Source: an uncultured Acidimicrobiaceae bacterium
GTDB taxonomy: Bacteria > Actinomycetota > Acidimicrobiia > Acidimicrobiales > RAAP-2
Assembly: GCA_903894295.1 (NCBI GenBank)
Contig: CAITPI010000113.1
Coordinates: 1 to 61,796 of the forward strand
Direction: 5' to 3'
Length of the DNA: 61,796 nt
In this document: one piece after another, positions 33,099-42,021 of the stretch
Layout of the letters: each line of letters begins with the position of its first letter
How positions within the stretch are numbered: position 1 is the stretch's first letter
The notes under the pieces: model-generated
Seen by the model: only the letters and a program-made list of their open reading frames with translations
What the model was told of the DNA's origin: nothing
The model's database searches: none
Program-made: the position numbers and the translations under genes

Positions 33099-35306
33099 AT
33101 GTCCGACCCCTGGAACTACGCCGGTCCGGTCACCCAGTGGAACGGGGGAATGGGCTCGGTCACCCTGGTCGACGAATCCAGCTTCGTGATCTCGGAGGCC
33201 ACAGGAGACATCCGGCCCGACAGCGCCCATGGCCTCTTCGTGCGGGACACGAGGCTGCTGTCCGGTTTCGAGCTCCGGATCGACGGGATGGCGACCGAGC
33301 CGTTGGCGGCGGTCAACGACGATCCGTTCTCCGCCACCTTCGTGTCCCGGGGCCGACCGGCACCGGGACGGGCCGACTCGACGGTGATGGTGTTCCGGGA
33401 GCGCCACGTGGGACAGGGCATGTTCGAGCAGTTGACTTTGCGGAACTTTGCCGACGAAGCGCTTGAGTGCGAGGTGGCGCTCTCCGTGGCCGTCGATTTT
33501 GCCGACCTGTTCGCCGTGAAGGAAGGCCGGGTGGATCACCAACGCCAGGCGGTCGCTTGCGAGGTGGAGGTGGTGCCACCGACCGGAGCGGGGGACGCCG
33601 GACCGGCCGTGGTGGTCCGCTATGTGGCGGCCGAGGGCCCCCGGGGCCGGGAAGTGGCACTCCGGTTCCACGGGGATGCCCGGATCGAGGGGGGCTCGGT
33701 CCGTTTTGTGGCCCAGGTCCCGGCCCACGGGGAGTGGTCGACCTGCTGCGAGGTGGCCCCGGTCTTCAACGGGACGCTGATCGAACCCCGCTACCGGTGC
33801 GGGGAGCCGATCGAACGGGCCATGCCCTCGGAGCGCCTGGCCAACTGGCGTCAGCAGGTGCCCCAGGTCACGTCGGATGATGCCCGGTTGAAGACGGTGG
33901 TCACCCGGAGCCTCGAGGATCTCGGGGCCCTTCGGATCTTCGATCCCGACTATCCCGAGCGGGTGGTCGTGGCGGCCGGTGCTCCCTGGTTCATGACGGT
34001 GTTCGGCCGGGACTCGCTGCTGACGGCATGGATGGCCCTTCTGATCGATCCCGAACTGGCCCGAGGCGTGCTTCAGACCCTGGCCCGGTTCCAGGGCAGA
34101 AAGGTCGATCCGGCCCACGACGAGGAGCCCGGTCGGATCCTGCACGAGATGCGCTTTTCCGAGGCGGCGTCGCTCTCCCTCGGCGGTGGCAGCATCTACT
34201 ACGGCACCGCTGATGCGACACCACTCTTTGTCATGCTGCTCGGCGAACTGCGGCGCTGGGATGTTGCCCGGGACCTGGTCGACGAGTTGCTGCCCAACGC
34301 CGAGGCGGCGATTGCCTGGATCGAGCACTTCGGCGACGCCGACGGGGACGGCTACGTCGAGTACCACCGCTCCAGCGAGCGAGGACTGGCCAACCAGGGG
34401 TGGAAGGACAGTTGGGACGGCATCCGCTACGGCGACGGCCGGGTGGCCGAGGCGCCGATTGCCCTGGCGGAAGTGCAGGCCTACACCTACGGGGCGTATC
34501 TGGCCATGGCCCACTTCGCTTTTGAAGCGAACGACACCGCCACCTACGAGCGCTTCCGGGCCAAGGCCACCGCCTTGAAGGTGGCGTTCAACCGGGATTT
34601 CTGGATGGAGGACCATGGGTGGTTCGCGGTCGGTCTCGACGCCAACAAGCAGCCCATTGACTCGTTGACCTCCAACATCGGACACTGCCTGTGGACCGGC
34701 ATCGTCGACGAGGACAAGGCGGCCCGGGTCGTCGAGGCGCTCATGTCCGAGGACATGTTCACCGGCTGGGGCCTCCGGACGTTGTCCGCCAGCAGTGGGG
34801 GATACAACCCGATCAGCTACCACTGCGGTTCGGTGTGGCCCCACGACACGGCCATTGTGGCGGCGGGCCTGGCTCGCTACGGCTACGACGCCGAAGCCCA
34901 GCGGGTCATCTTCGGACTCCTCGATGCGGCCGTGGCCGAGTCGGGCCGCCTGCCGGAACTCTTCAGCGGTCTGGCCCGCAGCGAACTCTCGACCCCGGTG
35001 GGTTACCCGACGTCGTGTTCCCCGCAGGCCTGGGCCGCGGCATCACCGCTGCTGTGTCTGCGCACCCTGCTGCGTCTCGACCCCTGGATCCCCTACGGAA
35101 AGATCTGGCTGTCACCGAACCTGCCCGATTTCATTACCTACCTGAAGGTCGACGGCATTCCCCTGGCGGGAACCCGGGTGACCATCGAAGTCGGCAGCCA
35201 TGTGGAAGGTGGCGTGCGGATCACGGGCCTGCCCGCCAACATCGAAGTGGTGAGGGCACCCCGGCCGCCACTCACCTCGGTGGGCCGCCCGACAACCGGG
35301 GGGTAG
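33099..35306 (+). CDS. Glycogen debranching enzyme-type protein (amylo-alpha-1,6-glucosidase family)
   Basis: A 735-residue cytosolic protein with an N-terminal beta domain (about 10-240, with SFVISEATGDIRPDSAHGLF and RDTRLLSGFELRIDG). A C-terminal (alpha/alpha)6 barrel holds APWFMTVFGRDSLLTAWMAL, GWKDSWDGIRYGDGR, EVQAYTYGAYLAMAHFAFEA and NPISYHCGSVWPHDTAIVA. This is the actinobacterial 'glycogen debranching N-terminal domain' family, related to GH15/GH63-type barrels. Likely substrates are alpha-glucans or trehalose-like sugars. Candidate catalytic acids lie in the FGRDS and KDSWDG motifs. No glycogen genes are adjacent. Confidence 0.8.
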   Translation: MSDPWNYAGPVTQWNGGMGSVTLVDESSFVISEATGDIRPDSAHGLFVRDTRLLSGFELRIDGMATEPLAAVNDDPFSATFVSRGRPAPGRADSTVMVFRERHVGQGMFEQLTLRNFADEALECEVALSVAVDFADLFAVKEGRVDHQRQAVACEVEVVPPTGAGDAGPAVVVRYVAAEGPRGREVALRFHGDARIEGGSVRFVAQVPAHGEWSTCCEVAPVFNGTLIEPRYRCGEPIERAMPSERLANWRQQVPQVTSDDARLKTVVTRSLEDLGALRIFDPDYPERVVVAAGAPWFMTVFGRDSLLTAWMALLIDPELARGVLQTLARFQGRKVDPAHDEEPGRILHEMRFSEAASLSLGGGSIYYGTADATPLFVMLLGELRRWDVARDLVDELLPNAEAAIAWIEHFGDADGDGYVEYHRSSERGLANQGWKDSWDGIRYGDGRVAEAPIALAEVQAYTYGAYLAMAHFAFEANDTATYERFRAKATALKVAFNRDFWMEDHGWFAVGLDANKQPIDSLTSNIGHCLWTGIVDEDKAARVVEALMSEDMFTGWGLRTLSASSGGYNPISYHCGSVWPHDTAIVAAGLARYGYDAEAQRVIFGLLDAAVAESGRLPELFSGLARSELSTPVGYPTSCSPQAWAAASPLLCLRTLLRLDPWIPYGKIWLSPNLPDFITYLKVDGIPLAGTRVTIEVGSHVEGGVRITGLPANIEVVRAPRPPLTSVGRPTTGG

Positions 35307-35347
35307 GCGGCGGGAACGCCACACCACGACGGCGTCACCAGGGTCAA

Positions 35348-35965
35348 TCACCAGCCCCGGGCGACCCATTCGTCGAGATGGGGTGCCTCGGTCCCGATGG
35401 TCGTCCCGGTCCCGTGACCCGGAAGCACCAGGGTGTCAGGGGCAAAGGCCGAGAACAGGCGACGGTCGATGGACTCGATGATCGTGGAGAAGTCGGCGTT
35501 CTCGAAGCTGGTGTTGCCCGGCCCACCGGGGAAGAGCGTGTCCCCGGTGAAGAGCAGGGGCGTCCCCTCGACGGCAAAACACATCGAGCCGGGCGTGTGA
35601 CCCGGCGTGGCGATGGTGGCGATCCTCAGGTTGCCGATTTCGAGCGTTGTCTCGTCGTCCAGAATCTGGTCGTAGGAGGGCAGCATCTCGGCATCGGCCT
35701 GGGTGACTGCCACGTCGTATCCGGCATCCCGGACGGCCTCGACCGCCTGGATGTGATCCCAGTGGCCATGGGTCTCCACGACCCGGCGCACCCCGAGGTC
35801 CCGGCAGAGTTCGAGCAGGAGTTCGTGTTCGTTGGCGGCATCGATGAGCAGGGCATCACCGGTTGACCGGCAACGCACGATGTAGACGTTGTTGTCCATA
35901 GGCCCCACGACGACCTTGTGGACCGAAACGGCGGTGTCTTCGTACTCGATGGTGGTGGGAGCCAT
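35348..35965 (-). CDS. MBL-fold hydrolase, glyoxalase II-like
   Basis: A 205-residue metallo-beta-lactamase-fold protein. It begins with VGPMDNNVYIVRC and has the metal motif VETHGHWDHIQAV (HxHxDH), a second metal His in ATPGHTPGSMCF, the bridging Asp in LLFTGDTLFPGGPGN and a final LVLPGHGTGTTIG. This is the glyoxalase II-like/persulfide-dioxygenase-like branch, which acts on thioesters or thiol conjugates. AGGAG ten bases before the ATG at 35965 sets the start and excludes the open frame upstream. Confidence 0.8.
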   Translation of the reverse strand: MAPTTIEYEDTAVSVHKVVVGPMDNNVYIVRCRSTGDALLIDAANEHELLLELCRDLGVRRVVETHGHWDHIQAVEAVRDAGYDVAVTQADAEMLPSYDQILDDETTLEIGNLRIATIATPGHTPGSMCFAVEGTPLLFTGDTLFPGGPGNTSFENADFSTIIESIDRRLFSAFAPDTLVLPGHGTGTTIGTEAPHLDEWVARGW

Positions 35966-36205
35966 GGGGGTCTTCTCCTCGCAAGGCCGGATCGAGGGTC
36001 CTCCGGCGGTCGGCCTGGCTCCGAGGGGCGGTTGCCTCCGGAGCTTGCGCCAAAGCGTAGTGGCCAGGCGGATGTCCCCAGGGTTCAACCCTTCGACGGC
36101 AGCGGAGGGTTTTCAACTTGTCCATGTGGCTTCCACCGCTGTGGTTCTGGTAAACAAGGGCACCGTGCCTCCGCTTGGGAGGTTGAGTCAGGGGATCGCG
36201 CAGAG

Positions 36206-37321
36206 ATGAATTTCGCCTTTAGTGAAGAGCAGGACGAACTCCGCCGGTCGGTGCGACGGTTCCTCGAGGAGAAGTCCGACGAGACGGAAGTCCGTCGACT
36301 GATGGAGACGACCGAAGGATTCGACCGGGCGGTCTGGAGCCAGATGGCCGACCAGTTGGGCCTGCAGTCCCTGACCATCCCGGAGGAGTACGGCGGTGCC
36401 GGCTTCTCCTATGTGGAGCTCGTGGTGGTGCTCGAAGAGATGGGGGCCGCCCTGCTCTGCTCGCCGTTCTTTGCCACCGTGGCCCTGGCGGCCAATGCCC
36501 TGCTGACCTCGGGTGACGAGTCGGCCAAGGCCGACCTGCTGCCCGGCATTGCCGCCGGAGAGACCATCGCCACCCTGGCCTTCACCGAGGACAGCGGAAA
36601 GTGGACAACCGACGCCGTCGAGCTTGCGGCAACGCCCGCCGGTGACGGCTGGACGCTCAGCGGAACCAAGTCCTTTGTCATCGACGGCCACAATGCGGAT
36701 CTGATCCTGGTGGTCGGCCGCACCGCCGCCGGCCTGTCGCTGTTCGCCGTCGAAGGCGATGCGGACGGCCTGATCCGGACTCCGCTGGCCACCATGGACC
36801 AGACCCGCAAGCAGGCCCGCCTCGAGTTCGCCGGCACGCCGGCCCGGTTGGTGGGAACTGACGGAGGGGCCGAGCCCGGCCTGGCCAAGACGCTGGATCT
36901 GGCCGCCGTGGCCCTGGCGGCCGAACAGGTGGGCGGCGCCCAGCGGTGCCTCGACAGTGCTGTCGAGTATGCCAAGACCCGCATCCAGTTCGGTCGACCC
37001 ATCGGCAGCTTCCAGGCCATCAAGCACAAGTGCGCCGACATGCTGCTCGAGGTGGAGTCGGCCAAGTCGGCCGCCTACTACGCCGGCTGGGCGGCTGCCG
37101 AGGATTCCGAGGAACTCCCGGTGGTGGCCAGTCTCGCCAAGTCCTACTGCTCGGAGGCCTACTTCCACGCTGCCGCCGAGAACATCCAGATCCACGGAGG
37201 CATCGGCTTCACCTGGGAGCACCCGGCCCACCTCTACTTCAAGCGGGCCAAGTCCTCGGAGTTGATGCTGGGAGACCCGGCGTATCACCGGGAACTGCTG
37301 GCCCAGCGCATCGGGATCTGA
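36206..37321 (+). CDS. Acyl-CoA dehydrogenase (FadE type)
   Basis: A 371-residue flavoenzyme beginning MNFAFSEEQDELRRSVRRFL. It has the FAD region ATLAFTEDSGKW, KSFVIDGHNADLILVVGR, the FAD-contacting RIQFGRPIGSFQAIKHKCAD, and IQIHGGIGFTWEHPAHLYFK. The last motif is typical of actinobacterial FadE proteins that often work as alpha/beta pairs on steroid or branched side chains. The usual catalytic Glu near the C-terminus is not obvious. No partner subunit is adjacent. The GTAAAC-containing upstream region shows no clear promoter. Confidence 0.85.
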   Translation: MNFAFSEEQDELRRSVRRFLEEKSDETEVRRLMETTEGFDRAVWSQMADQLGLQSLTIPEEYGGAGFSYVELVVVLEEMGAALLCSPFFATVALAANALLTSGDESAKADLLPGIAAGETIATLAFTEDSGKWTTDAVELAATPAGDGWTLSGTKSFVIDGHNADLILVVGRTAAGLSLFAVEGDADGLIRTPLATMDQTRKQARLEFAGTPARLVGTDGGAEPGLAKTLDLAAVALAAEQVGGAQRCLDSAVEYAKTRIQFGRPIGSFQAIKHKCADMLLEVESAKSAAYYAGWAAAEDSEELPVVASLAKSYCSEAYFHAAAENIQIHGGIGFTWEHPAHLYFKRAKSSELMLGDPAYHRELLAQRIGI

Positions 37322-37405
37322 GTCGCACCCCGGGAGTTCTTCCTGTGCCCAACGTCACTGCGGAAAAGTTCGCGCCATCATGTCCGGGTCACGTCTTCCA
37401 TGACG

Positions 37406-37411
37406 TAACGT
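37406..37411 (+). promoter_or_regulatory. -10 box TAACGT, leaderless promoter
   Basis: TAACGT ends seven bases before the ATG at 37419. Confidence 0.5.
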
Positions 37412-37418
37412 CTAGACC

Positions 37419-38078
37419 ATGACGTCCCGCAACGCGACCCCGTTCCTCATCCTCGCCATCCTCGTCCTTCTGGGCGGTGCGGGAGCGCTCCTCGGCCTCT
37501 CCCAGTCGAAGAACGCCACCTCGTTTGCGACGGCGGTGACCAACACGCTGGGTGCGACCAGTTATGACGAGAGCGTCGTGGCGACGGCCCAAGGAGTGGT
37601 GGAAAGCGACCATCTGACCTACAACTCCCCGGACAAGCTGGGTGGCTACGTGCAGCGCAACAACCAGCGCACCTACGTGTACATCATCGGCGGCCGGGCG
37701 TATGAGACGAAGACGGTTGCGGCATCCACGCCAACCAGCAGCCTCACCTTCTACAGCCAGCCCGCGACGCAGCTGGCCAACGCCTCGGATCCGGTTCGCC
37801 AGTATCTCCGTCTGGCCGGAATGGCGACGAACGTGGTCCAGCATGGACAGACCTTCACCTTCTCGGTGACCCGGGGTGGCCAGACCGGGCAGTTCTCGGG
37901 ATCGATTGCCGGCAACTACATCTCGACGTTGAACCTGAAGGTGACCGGAGAGACGATCGACCTCTCGATCTCCAACGTGAACTCGGCAGGGACCGTGTCC
38001 CTCCCGGCCGGCGCGACCGTCAAGAACGCCCCCAACCCGGCAACGTCGTCAACCGGCAGCGCGTCCTCGGCCGGCTGA
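37419..38078 (+). CDS. Secreted or membrane-anchored protein of unknown function
   Basis: A 219-residue protein with an N-terminal hydrophobic segment (PFLILAILVLLGGAGALLGL) that could be a membrane anchor or signal peptide. The body is rich in Thr, Ser, Val and Gln, and predicted beta (SLTFYSQPATQL, TFTFSVTRGGQTGQFSGSI, LNLKVTGETIDLSISNV). The alternating pattern resembles the LppX/LprG/LolA-like lipid-binding fold, but there is no lipobox and I cannot confirm it. The tail is Ser/Ala-rich. It stands alone, with a convergent thiE downstream. Confidence 0.6.
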   Translation: MTSRNATPFLILAILVLLGGAGALLGLSQSKNATSFATAVTNTLGATSYDESVVATAQGVVESDHLTYNSPDKLGGYVQRNNQRTYVYIIGGRAYETKTVAASTPTSSLTFYSQPATQLANASDPVRQYLRLAGMATNVVQHGQTFTFSVTRGGQTGQFSGSIAGNYISTLNLKVTGETIDLSISNVNSAGTVSLPAGATVKNAPNPATSSTGSASSAG

Positions 38079-38114
38079 CCGGGCACCGGTCGACCCGGAC
38101 GTCCACGCCGGTCG

Positions 38115-38825
38115 TCAGACGGTGGCGTCGGCTGTGGCGATGGCCTCATCGAGGGCGGTTCGCAGTTTCCGGGCCGCCCCTTCCGGGTCGTCGGACTCGG
38201 TGAGGTAGCGGACCACCACCATGTGGCGGCCGCCGGCCAGCACGACATCGCCCAGCGTCTCCGGTGTGATGCCCCCGGTGACAAACACCGGCAGGGGAGT
38301 GCGCATCGTGGCCTCAGAGACATAGGCCAGGCCGGTCCCGGGCCGTCCGGGCTTGGTCGGTGTGGCGACCACAGGACCAGCCGACAGGTAGTCAACCGGG
38401 ACGGTTGCCCCGTCGGGCCCGAGGCCCTCCAAGGCAGCCGTCAGCTCGCTTGAGGCATGGGTTGACAGGCCGACGATGGCGTCCGGGCCCACGAGGCGCC
38501 GGGCGGCCATGGGGTCGAGGTCGTCCTGTCCGACGTGGACTCCGTCGGCTCCGATGGCGGCGGCCAGATCGGGTCGGTCGTTCAGGACGAACGGCACGTC
38601 GTGGGCGGTACAGACGTTCTGGATGACGGCGGAGCGCCGGGCCAGCTCGGCGTCGTCCAGATGCTTGTCCCGTAGCTGGACGAGATCGACACCGCCCCGG
38701 ATCACTCCTTCGATGAACCCCGCCAGGTCCGGTCGGTCGCCAGTGCAGAGGTAGAGGCGCCGTTTGGCGAGGGACCAGCGTCGGCCGGCCGGTGTCTCCA
38801 TGGGTGACCGTTGGTGTGTGGTCAC
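38115..38825 (-). CDS. thiE: Thiamine phosphate synthase ThiE
   Basis: A 236-residue TIM barrel joining HMP-PP and thiazole phosphate to make thiamine phosphate. Landmarks are LYLCTGDRP, GVDLVQLRDKHLDDAEL, FVLNDRPDLAAAIGADGVHV and GQDDL. DYLSAGPVVATPTKPGRPGTG corresponds to the usual GP-(I/V)-xxTxTK loop, and VFVTGGITPETL to the phosphate site. The GTG start overlaps the stop of the HhH-GPD gene (GTGA). No other thi genes are nearby, and no TPP riboswitch fits in the available space. Confidence 0.9.
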   Translation of the reverse strand: MTTHQRSPMETPAGRRWSLAKRRLYLCTGDRPDLAGFIEGVIRGGVDLVQLRDKHLDDAELARRSAVIQNVCTAHDVPFVLNDRPDLAAAIGADGVHVGQDDLDPMAARRLVGPDAIVGLSTHASSELTAALEGLGPDGATVPVDYLSAGPVVATPTKPGRPGTGLAYVSEATMRTPLPVFVTGGITPETLGDVVLAGGRHMVVVRYLTESDDPEGAARKLRTALDEAIATADATV

Positions 38826-39406
38826 CCGGACGTGGTCGACCGGGCCCGGGCCTCGGCTTTGGCCTGTTGCTTGGCTGCCCGCACCCGTTTGAAGGCTTCC
38901 GGGGAGTCGATGTCGGCCACCGACAGGAAGACGCCGGTTTCCCCGTAAGGAGAGGTGACCTCCTGCCAGCCGGGAGGGGTCACACCCAGCCGCTTGGCCA
39001 ACAGAGCGGCGAAGATCCGGGCCTTCTGCTCGCCGAACCCGGGCAGGGTCCGCAAGGTCGCCAGCAGTTCCTCACCGGAGGTGGCGGACTCCCACAGGTT
39101 GCTGGCCACCCCTTGATTCTGGCCGACGACCACACCGCAGACCTCCTGCACCCGGGCCGCCATGGAGCGGGGGAAGCGGTGCAGGGCCGGTTTCTGCTGG
39201 AAGATCTCGGTCAGGGCGTCAGGGTCCATGGCGGCCAGATCCGCCGGGTCCAGGGTGCCACCAAGGCGCTCGCGCAGTTCGAACGGGGCGCGAAACGCCC
39301 GCTCCATCGGTATCTGCTGGTCCAGCACCATGCCGATCAGCAGCGCCAGCGGGTCGGCGAAGAGGAGTTCGTCGGCGTCGTCGTCGCCAGTCAGAAACGG
39401 GGGCAT
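38822..39406 (-). CDS. HhH-GPD family base-excision-type protein
   Basis: A 194-residue helical protein that begins with DPLALLIGMVLDQQIPMERA, then PALHRFPRSMAARVQEVCGV, the hairpin LPGFGEQKARIFAALLAKRL and GVTPPGWQE. This matches the actinobacterial HhH-GPD group I recall as TIGR03252. The family resembles endonuclease III/AlkA glycosylases. The usual catalytic Lys is not evident, and there are no Fe-S cysteines. Its DNA substrate is unknown. It is translationally coupled to thiE, an odd pairing. Confidence 0.8.
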   Translation of the reverse strand: MPPFLTGDDDADELLFADPLALLIGMVLDQQIPMERAFRAPFELRERLGGTLDPADLAAMDPDALTEIFQQKPALHRFPRSMAARVQEVCGVVVGQNQGVASNLWESATSGEELLATLRTLPGFGEQKARIFAALLAKRLGVTPPGWQEVTSPYGETGVFLSVADIDSPEAFKRVRAAKQQAKAEARARSTTSG

Positions 39407-39412
39407 CTGACA

Positions 39413-39418
39413 AGTTTA
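39413..39418 (-). promoter_or_regulatory. -10 box TAAACT, leaderless promoter of the HhH-GPD/thiE unit
   Basis: On the minus strand TAAACT ends six bases before the ATG at 39406. Confidence 0.55.
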
Positions 39419-39521
39419 GGGTGAAGGGCCACTTTTGGCGCCCTTCGGGGCGATCCGACAGCCATCGGCCCGTCCGGGGGCCGTGCACCGCGGGCCCGTC
39501 GCCAGAGGGCATGATCGGAGG

Positions 39522-39986
39522 GTGAACGAAACCATGGGCAACATCGACAATGCGGCTGACCGGGTGACCGTCTACACCGACGGTTCGTGTCGGGGGAACC
39601 CCGGGCCCGGTGGGTGGGCCTGGGCGGTGGACGGCGGGGCCAGTGGCAGCGGCGGCGAGCCGCACACCACCAACCAGCGCATGGAGGTGAGGGCGGTGAT
39701 CGAGGCCCTGAAGACCCTGGACGGCCCGTTGCACGTGGTCAGCGACTCGACCTACGTGGTCAACTGCTTCAGGCAGCGCTGGTGGGCCGGATGGCAACGC
39801 AAGGGTTGGCGCAACAGCAAGGGTGAGCCGGTGGCCAACCAGGATCTCTGGAAGGAGTTGTTGCCCATGGTGCTCGACGAGGGACGAAGCATCACGTTTT
39901 CCTGGGTGAAAGGTCATTCCGGGGACCGCATGAACGACGTCGTCGACCAACTGGCACTGGCGGCCGCATCGGCCCAGATGGACTGA
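39522..39986 (+). CDS. rnhA: Ribonuclease HI
   Basis: A 154-residue nuclease that cuts the RNA strand of RNA-DNA hybrids. The four catalytic acids are Asp20 (YTDGSCRGNPGPGG), Glu55 (QRMEVRAVIEAL), Asp75 (VVSDSTYVV) and Asp139 (RMNDVVDQLA). The basic handle WWAGWQRKGWRNSKG and the WVKGHSG loop are present. The start is either this GTG, six bases after a CATGAT that could be a -10 box, or the ATG at 39534 behind GGAGGG. Confidence 0.95.
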   Translation: MNETMGNIDNAADRVTVYTDGSCRGNPGPGGWAWAVDGGASGSGGEPHTTNQRMEVRAVIEALKTLDGPLHVVSDSTYVVNCFRQRWWAGWQRKGWRNSKGEPVANQDLWKELLPMVLDEGRSITFSWVKGHSGDRMNDVVDQLALAAASAQMD

Positions 39987-40078
39987 CCGCCTCCGGGGGC
40001 GACACCCCGGCCCCGACCACATCCGCCGGAGACGGTCAGGAGGTGGCCGCCGGTTTGGGGTGGAGGCCCAACTTCTCC

Positions 40079-40084
40079 TAATCT
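40079..40084 (+). promoter_or_regulatory. -10 box TAATCT, leaderless promoter of the HSD10-like gene
   Basis: TAATCT ends six bases before the ATG at 40091. Confidence 0.6.
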
Positions 40085-40090
40085 GGGGCA

Positions 40091-40858
40091 ATGGAGATCA
40101 ACGGAAGTTCGGCAATCATTACTGGTGGAGCATCGGGCCTCGGTGAGGCGACCGCTCGCAAGCTGGCCTCGGAGGGCGTGCGCGTCACGATTTTCGACCG
40201 CAACGAAGATGGCGCCAAGGCCGTGGCGGCCGAAATCGGTGCCAACGCCAACTACGTGGCCGGCGACGTGACCGATCCCGAGGACTGCCAGAAGGCGGTT
40301 GACCAGGCGGCCGACGGCGGCAACCTGCGTATCGCCGTGAACTGCGCCGGGACCGGTTGGGTCGGTCGGGTCATCAACCGCGACGGCTCGCCCCATGATC
40401 TGGCTCCGTTCCAGTTCATCCAGAACCTGAACGTCATCGGCACCTTCAACATCATGACCAAGGCGGCGTCGGCCATGGCCACCGTCGAGCCCCAGGCCAA
40501 CGGCGAGCGTGGTGTGATCGTCAACACCGCCTCGGTGGCGGCGTTTGACGGACAGATCGGCCAGTTGGCCTACTCGGCATCCAAGGGCGCCGTGGTTGGC
40601 ATGACGCTGCCGGCGGCCCGCGACCTTGCGGTGGTGGGTATCCGGGTGCTGGCGATCGCCCCGGGACTCTTCAACACCCCGCTGCTCGCCATGTTGCCCG
40701 ATGACGCCCGCAACGCCCTGGCCCAGTCGGTGAACTTTCCGAAGCGCCTCGGTGAGCCGTCCGAGTTCGGCGCCCTGGTGGCCCACATCGCCACGAACAG
40801 CTACCTCAATGCCGAAGTCATCCGGCTCGACGGTGGCATCCGGATGCCGCCGAAGTAG
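40091..40858 (+). CDS. Short-chain dehydrogenase, 3-hydroxyacyl-CoA dehydrogenase type II (HSD10-like)
   Basis: A 255-residue SDR. It has TGGASGLGEATARKLASEG (12-30), strand 2 ending IFDRNEDG (Asp, hence NAD), VNCAGTGWVGRV, catalytic Ser in VNTASVAAFDGQIGQ, YSASK, and RVLAIAPGLFNTPLLAML. The last motif and ERGVIVNTASVAAFDGQ match human HSD17B10-type 3-hydroxyacyl-CoA dehydrogenases. It probably oxidises 3-hydroxyacyl-CoA in beta-oxidation of straight or branched acids. It is a single-gene unit followed by a large hairpin. Confidence 0.85.
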   Translation: MEINGSSAIITGGASGLGEATARKLASEGVRVTIFDRNEDGAKAVAAEIGANANYVAGDVTDPEDCQKAVDQAADGGNLRIAVNCAGTGWVGRVINRDGSPHDLAPFQFIQNLNVIGTFNIMTKAASAMATVEPQANGERGVIVNTASVAAFDGQIGQLAYSASKGAVVGMTLPAARDLAVVGIRVLAIAPGLFNTPLLAMLPDDARNALAQSVNFPKRLGEPSEFGALVAHIATNSYLNAEVIRLDGGIRMPPK

Positions 40859-40894
40859 GCGTCCGGGCCCGGCGACCGGGTCCAGTTTCGTTCC

Positions 40895-40935
40895 ATGCCC
40901 GTCCGGGCGGCCGGTGTGGCCATCCGGACGGGCAT
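40895..40935. terminator. Long perfect-stem hairpin downstream of the HSD10-like gene
   Basis: ATGCCCGTCCGG (40895-40906) pairs perfectly with CCGGACGGGCAT (40924-40935) around a 17-base loop. It lies 37 bases after the stop codon. There is no strong T-run, so it could be a terminator or an RNA-stability element. It could also affect the ABC operon downstream. Confidence 0.55.
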
Positions 40936-41010
40936 CGGCATTTCCCTACCGGGTTCCGGTTCTTTAAGGACCCGGGGAGTATTGCAAGGCAACCGGGCGA
41001 AAAGGGACGT

Positions 41011-42021
41011 TTGAGTGCGGTGGTGACCGGTCCCAAGACTCCTTCGTCCTCGGCCCACCACCCGCCTACTGGCGGTGGGGCCGTCATCCGGACGGAACGG
41101 TTGACCAAGGTCTACGCCGGTTCCGAGTTCACCGCCGTCGACGGACTCGACCTCGAGGTGGGCTCCGGAGAGATCTTCGGTCTGCTCGGGCCCAACGGCG
41201 CCGGGAAGACCACGACGGCCGGCATGTTGACCACCCGGGTCATTCCGACCTCGGGCCGGGCGTTTGTCGGCGGCATCGACGTGGTGGCCCAACCGGCGTT
41301 GGCCAAGCAGATCCTCGGCATCGTGAGCCAGCAGAACACGCTGGACCGTCAACTGACGGTGTGGGAGAACCTCTATTTCCATGGTCGGCTGTTCGGCTAC
41401 CCGTCGCGGGCGGCCCGGAAGATCGCAGACGAACTGCTCGTTCAGTTCCATCTTGAGAAGTGGGGCAAGGCCTCGGTCTATGCGCTCTCCGGTGGCATGG
41501 CCCAACGTCTGATGGTGGCCCGGGCCATCTTCCACCGCCCGGCCGTCCTGTTCCTCGACGAACCCACCGCCGGTCTGGATCCCCAAAGCCGCCTCGCCCT
41601 GTGGGAGACGTTGCGGGAGTTGAACCAGGCCGGCCAGACGATCCTGTTGACCACCCACTACATGGAAGAAGCCGACCAGTTGTGTGACCGCGTGGCCATC
41701 ATGGACCAGGGCCGGATCCTGGCGCTTGGCACCCCGGCTGCCCTCAAACAGGAGATCGACGCCGACACCATCGTGACCGTCATGGCCAGTGGAGATCCGG
41801 CCGAGTTGGGTCGGGTGCTCGGTGCCGCGGTGCCCGGGGTGACCGCGGCGAGGCCGGTCGATGGCGGCGTGGCCCTTCATGTCCGCGGACGGGAGCGACT
41901 GGTCCCTCTGGTGGTGGCCGCCGCCGAAGACGCCGGGTTTCGGGTGGCCGACCTGTCGGTGGCCGAGCCTTCCCTCGAGACGGTCTTCATCAACCTGACC
42001 GGAAAGGACCTGCGCGACTGA
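41011..42021 (+). CDS. ABC transporter ATPase of a DrrA-type exporter
   Basis: A 336-residue ATPase. It has Walker A GLLGPNGAGKTTTAGML (about 58-74), Q-loop IVSQQNTLDRQLTVWENL, signature YALSGGMAQRLMVARA, Walker B AVLFLDEPTAGLDPQSR and switch His in LLTTHYMEEADQLCDRVAIM. A C-terminal extension of about 90 residues ends SLETVFINLTGKDLRD, as in DrrA/antibiotic exporters. With the permease at 42021 it should export a lipophilic compound. The start is uncertain: TTG at 41011 or GTG at 41020, behind AAAAGGGA. Confidence 0.9.
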   Translation: MSAVVTGPKTPSSSAHHPPTGGGAVIRTERLTKVYAGSEFTAVDGLDLEVGSGEIFGLLGPNGAGKTTTAGMLTTRVIPTSGRAFVGGIDVVAQPALAKQILGIVSQQNTLDRQLTVWENLYFHGRLFGYPSRAARKIADELLVQFHLEKWGKASVYALSGGMAQRLMVARAIFHRPAVLFLDEPTAGLDPQSRLALWETLRELNQAGQTILLTTHYMEEADQLCDRVAIMDQGRILALGTPAALKQEIDADTIVTVMASGDPAELGRVLGAAVPGVTAARPVDGGVALHVRGRERLVPLVVAAAEDAGFRVADLSVAEPSLETVFINLTGKDLRD

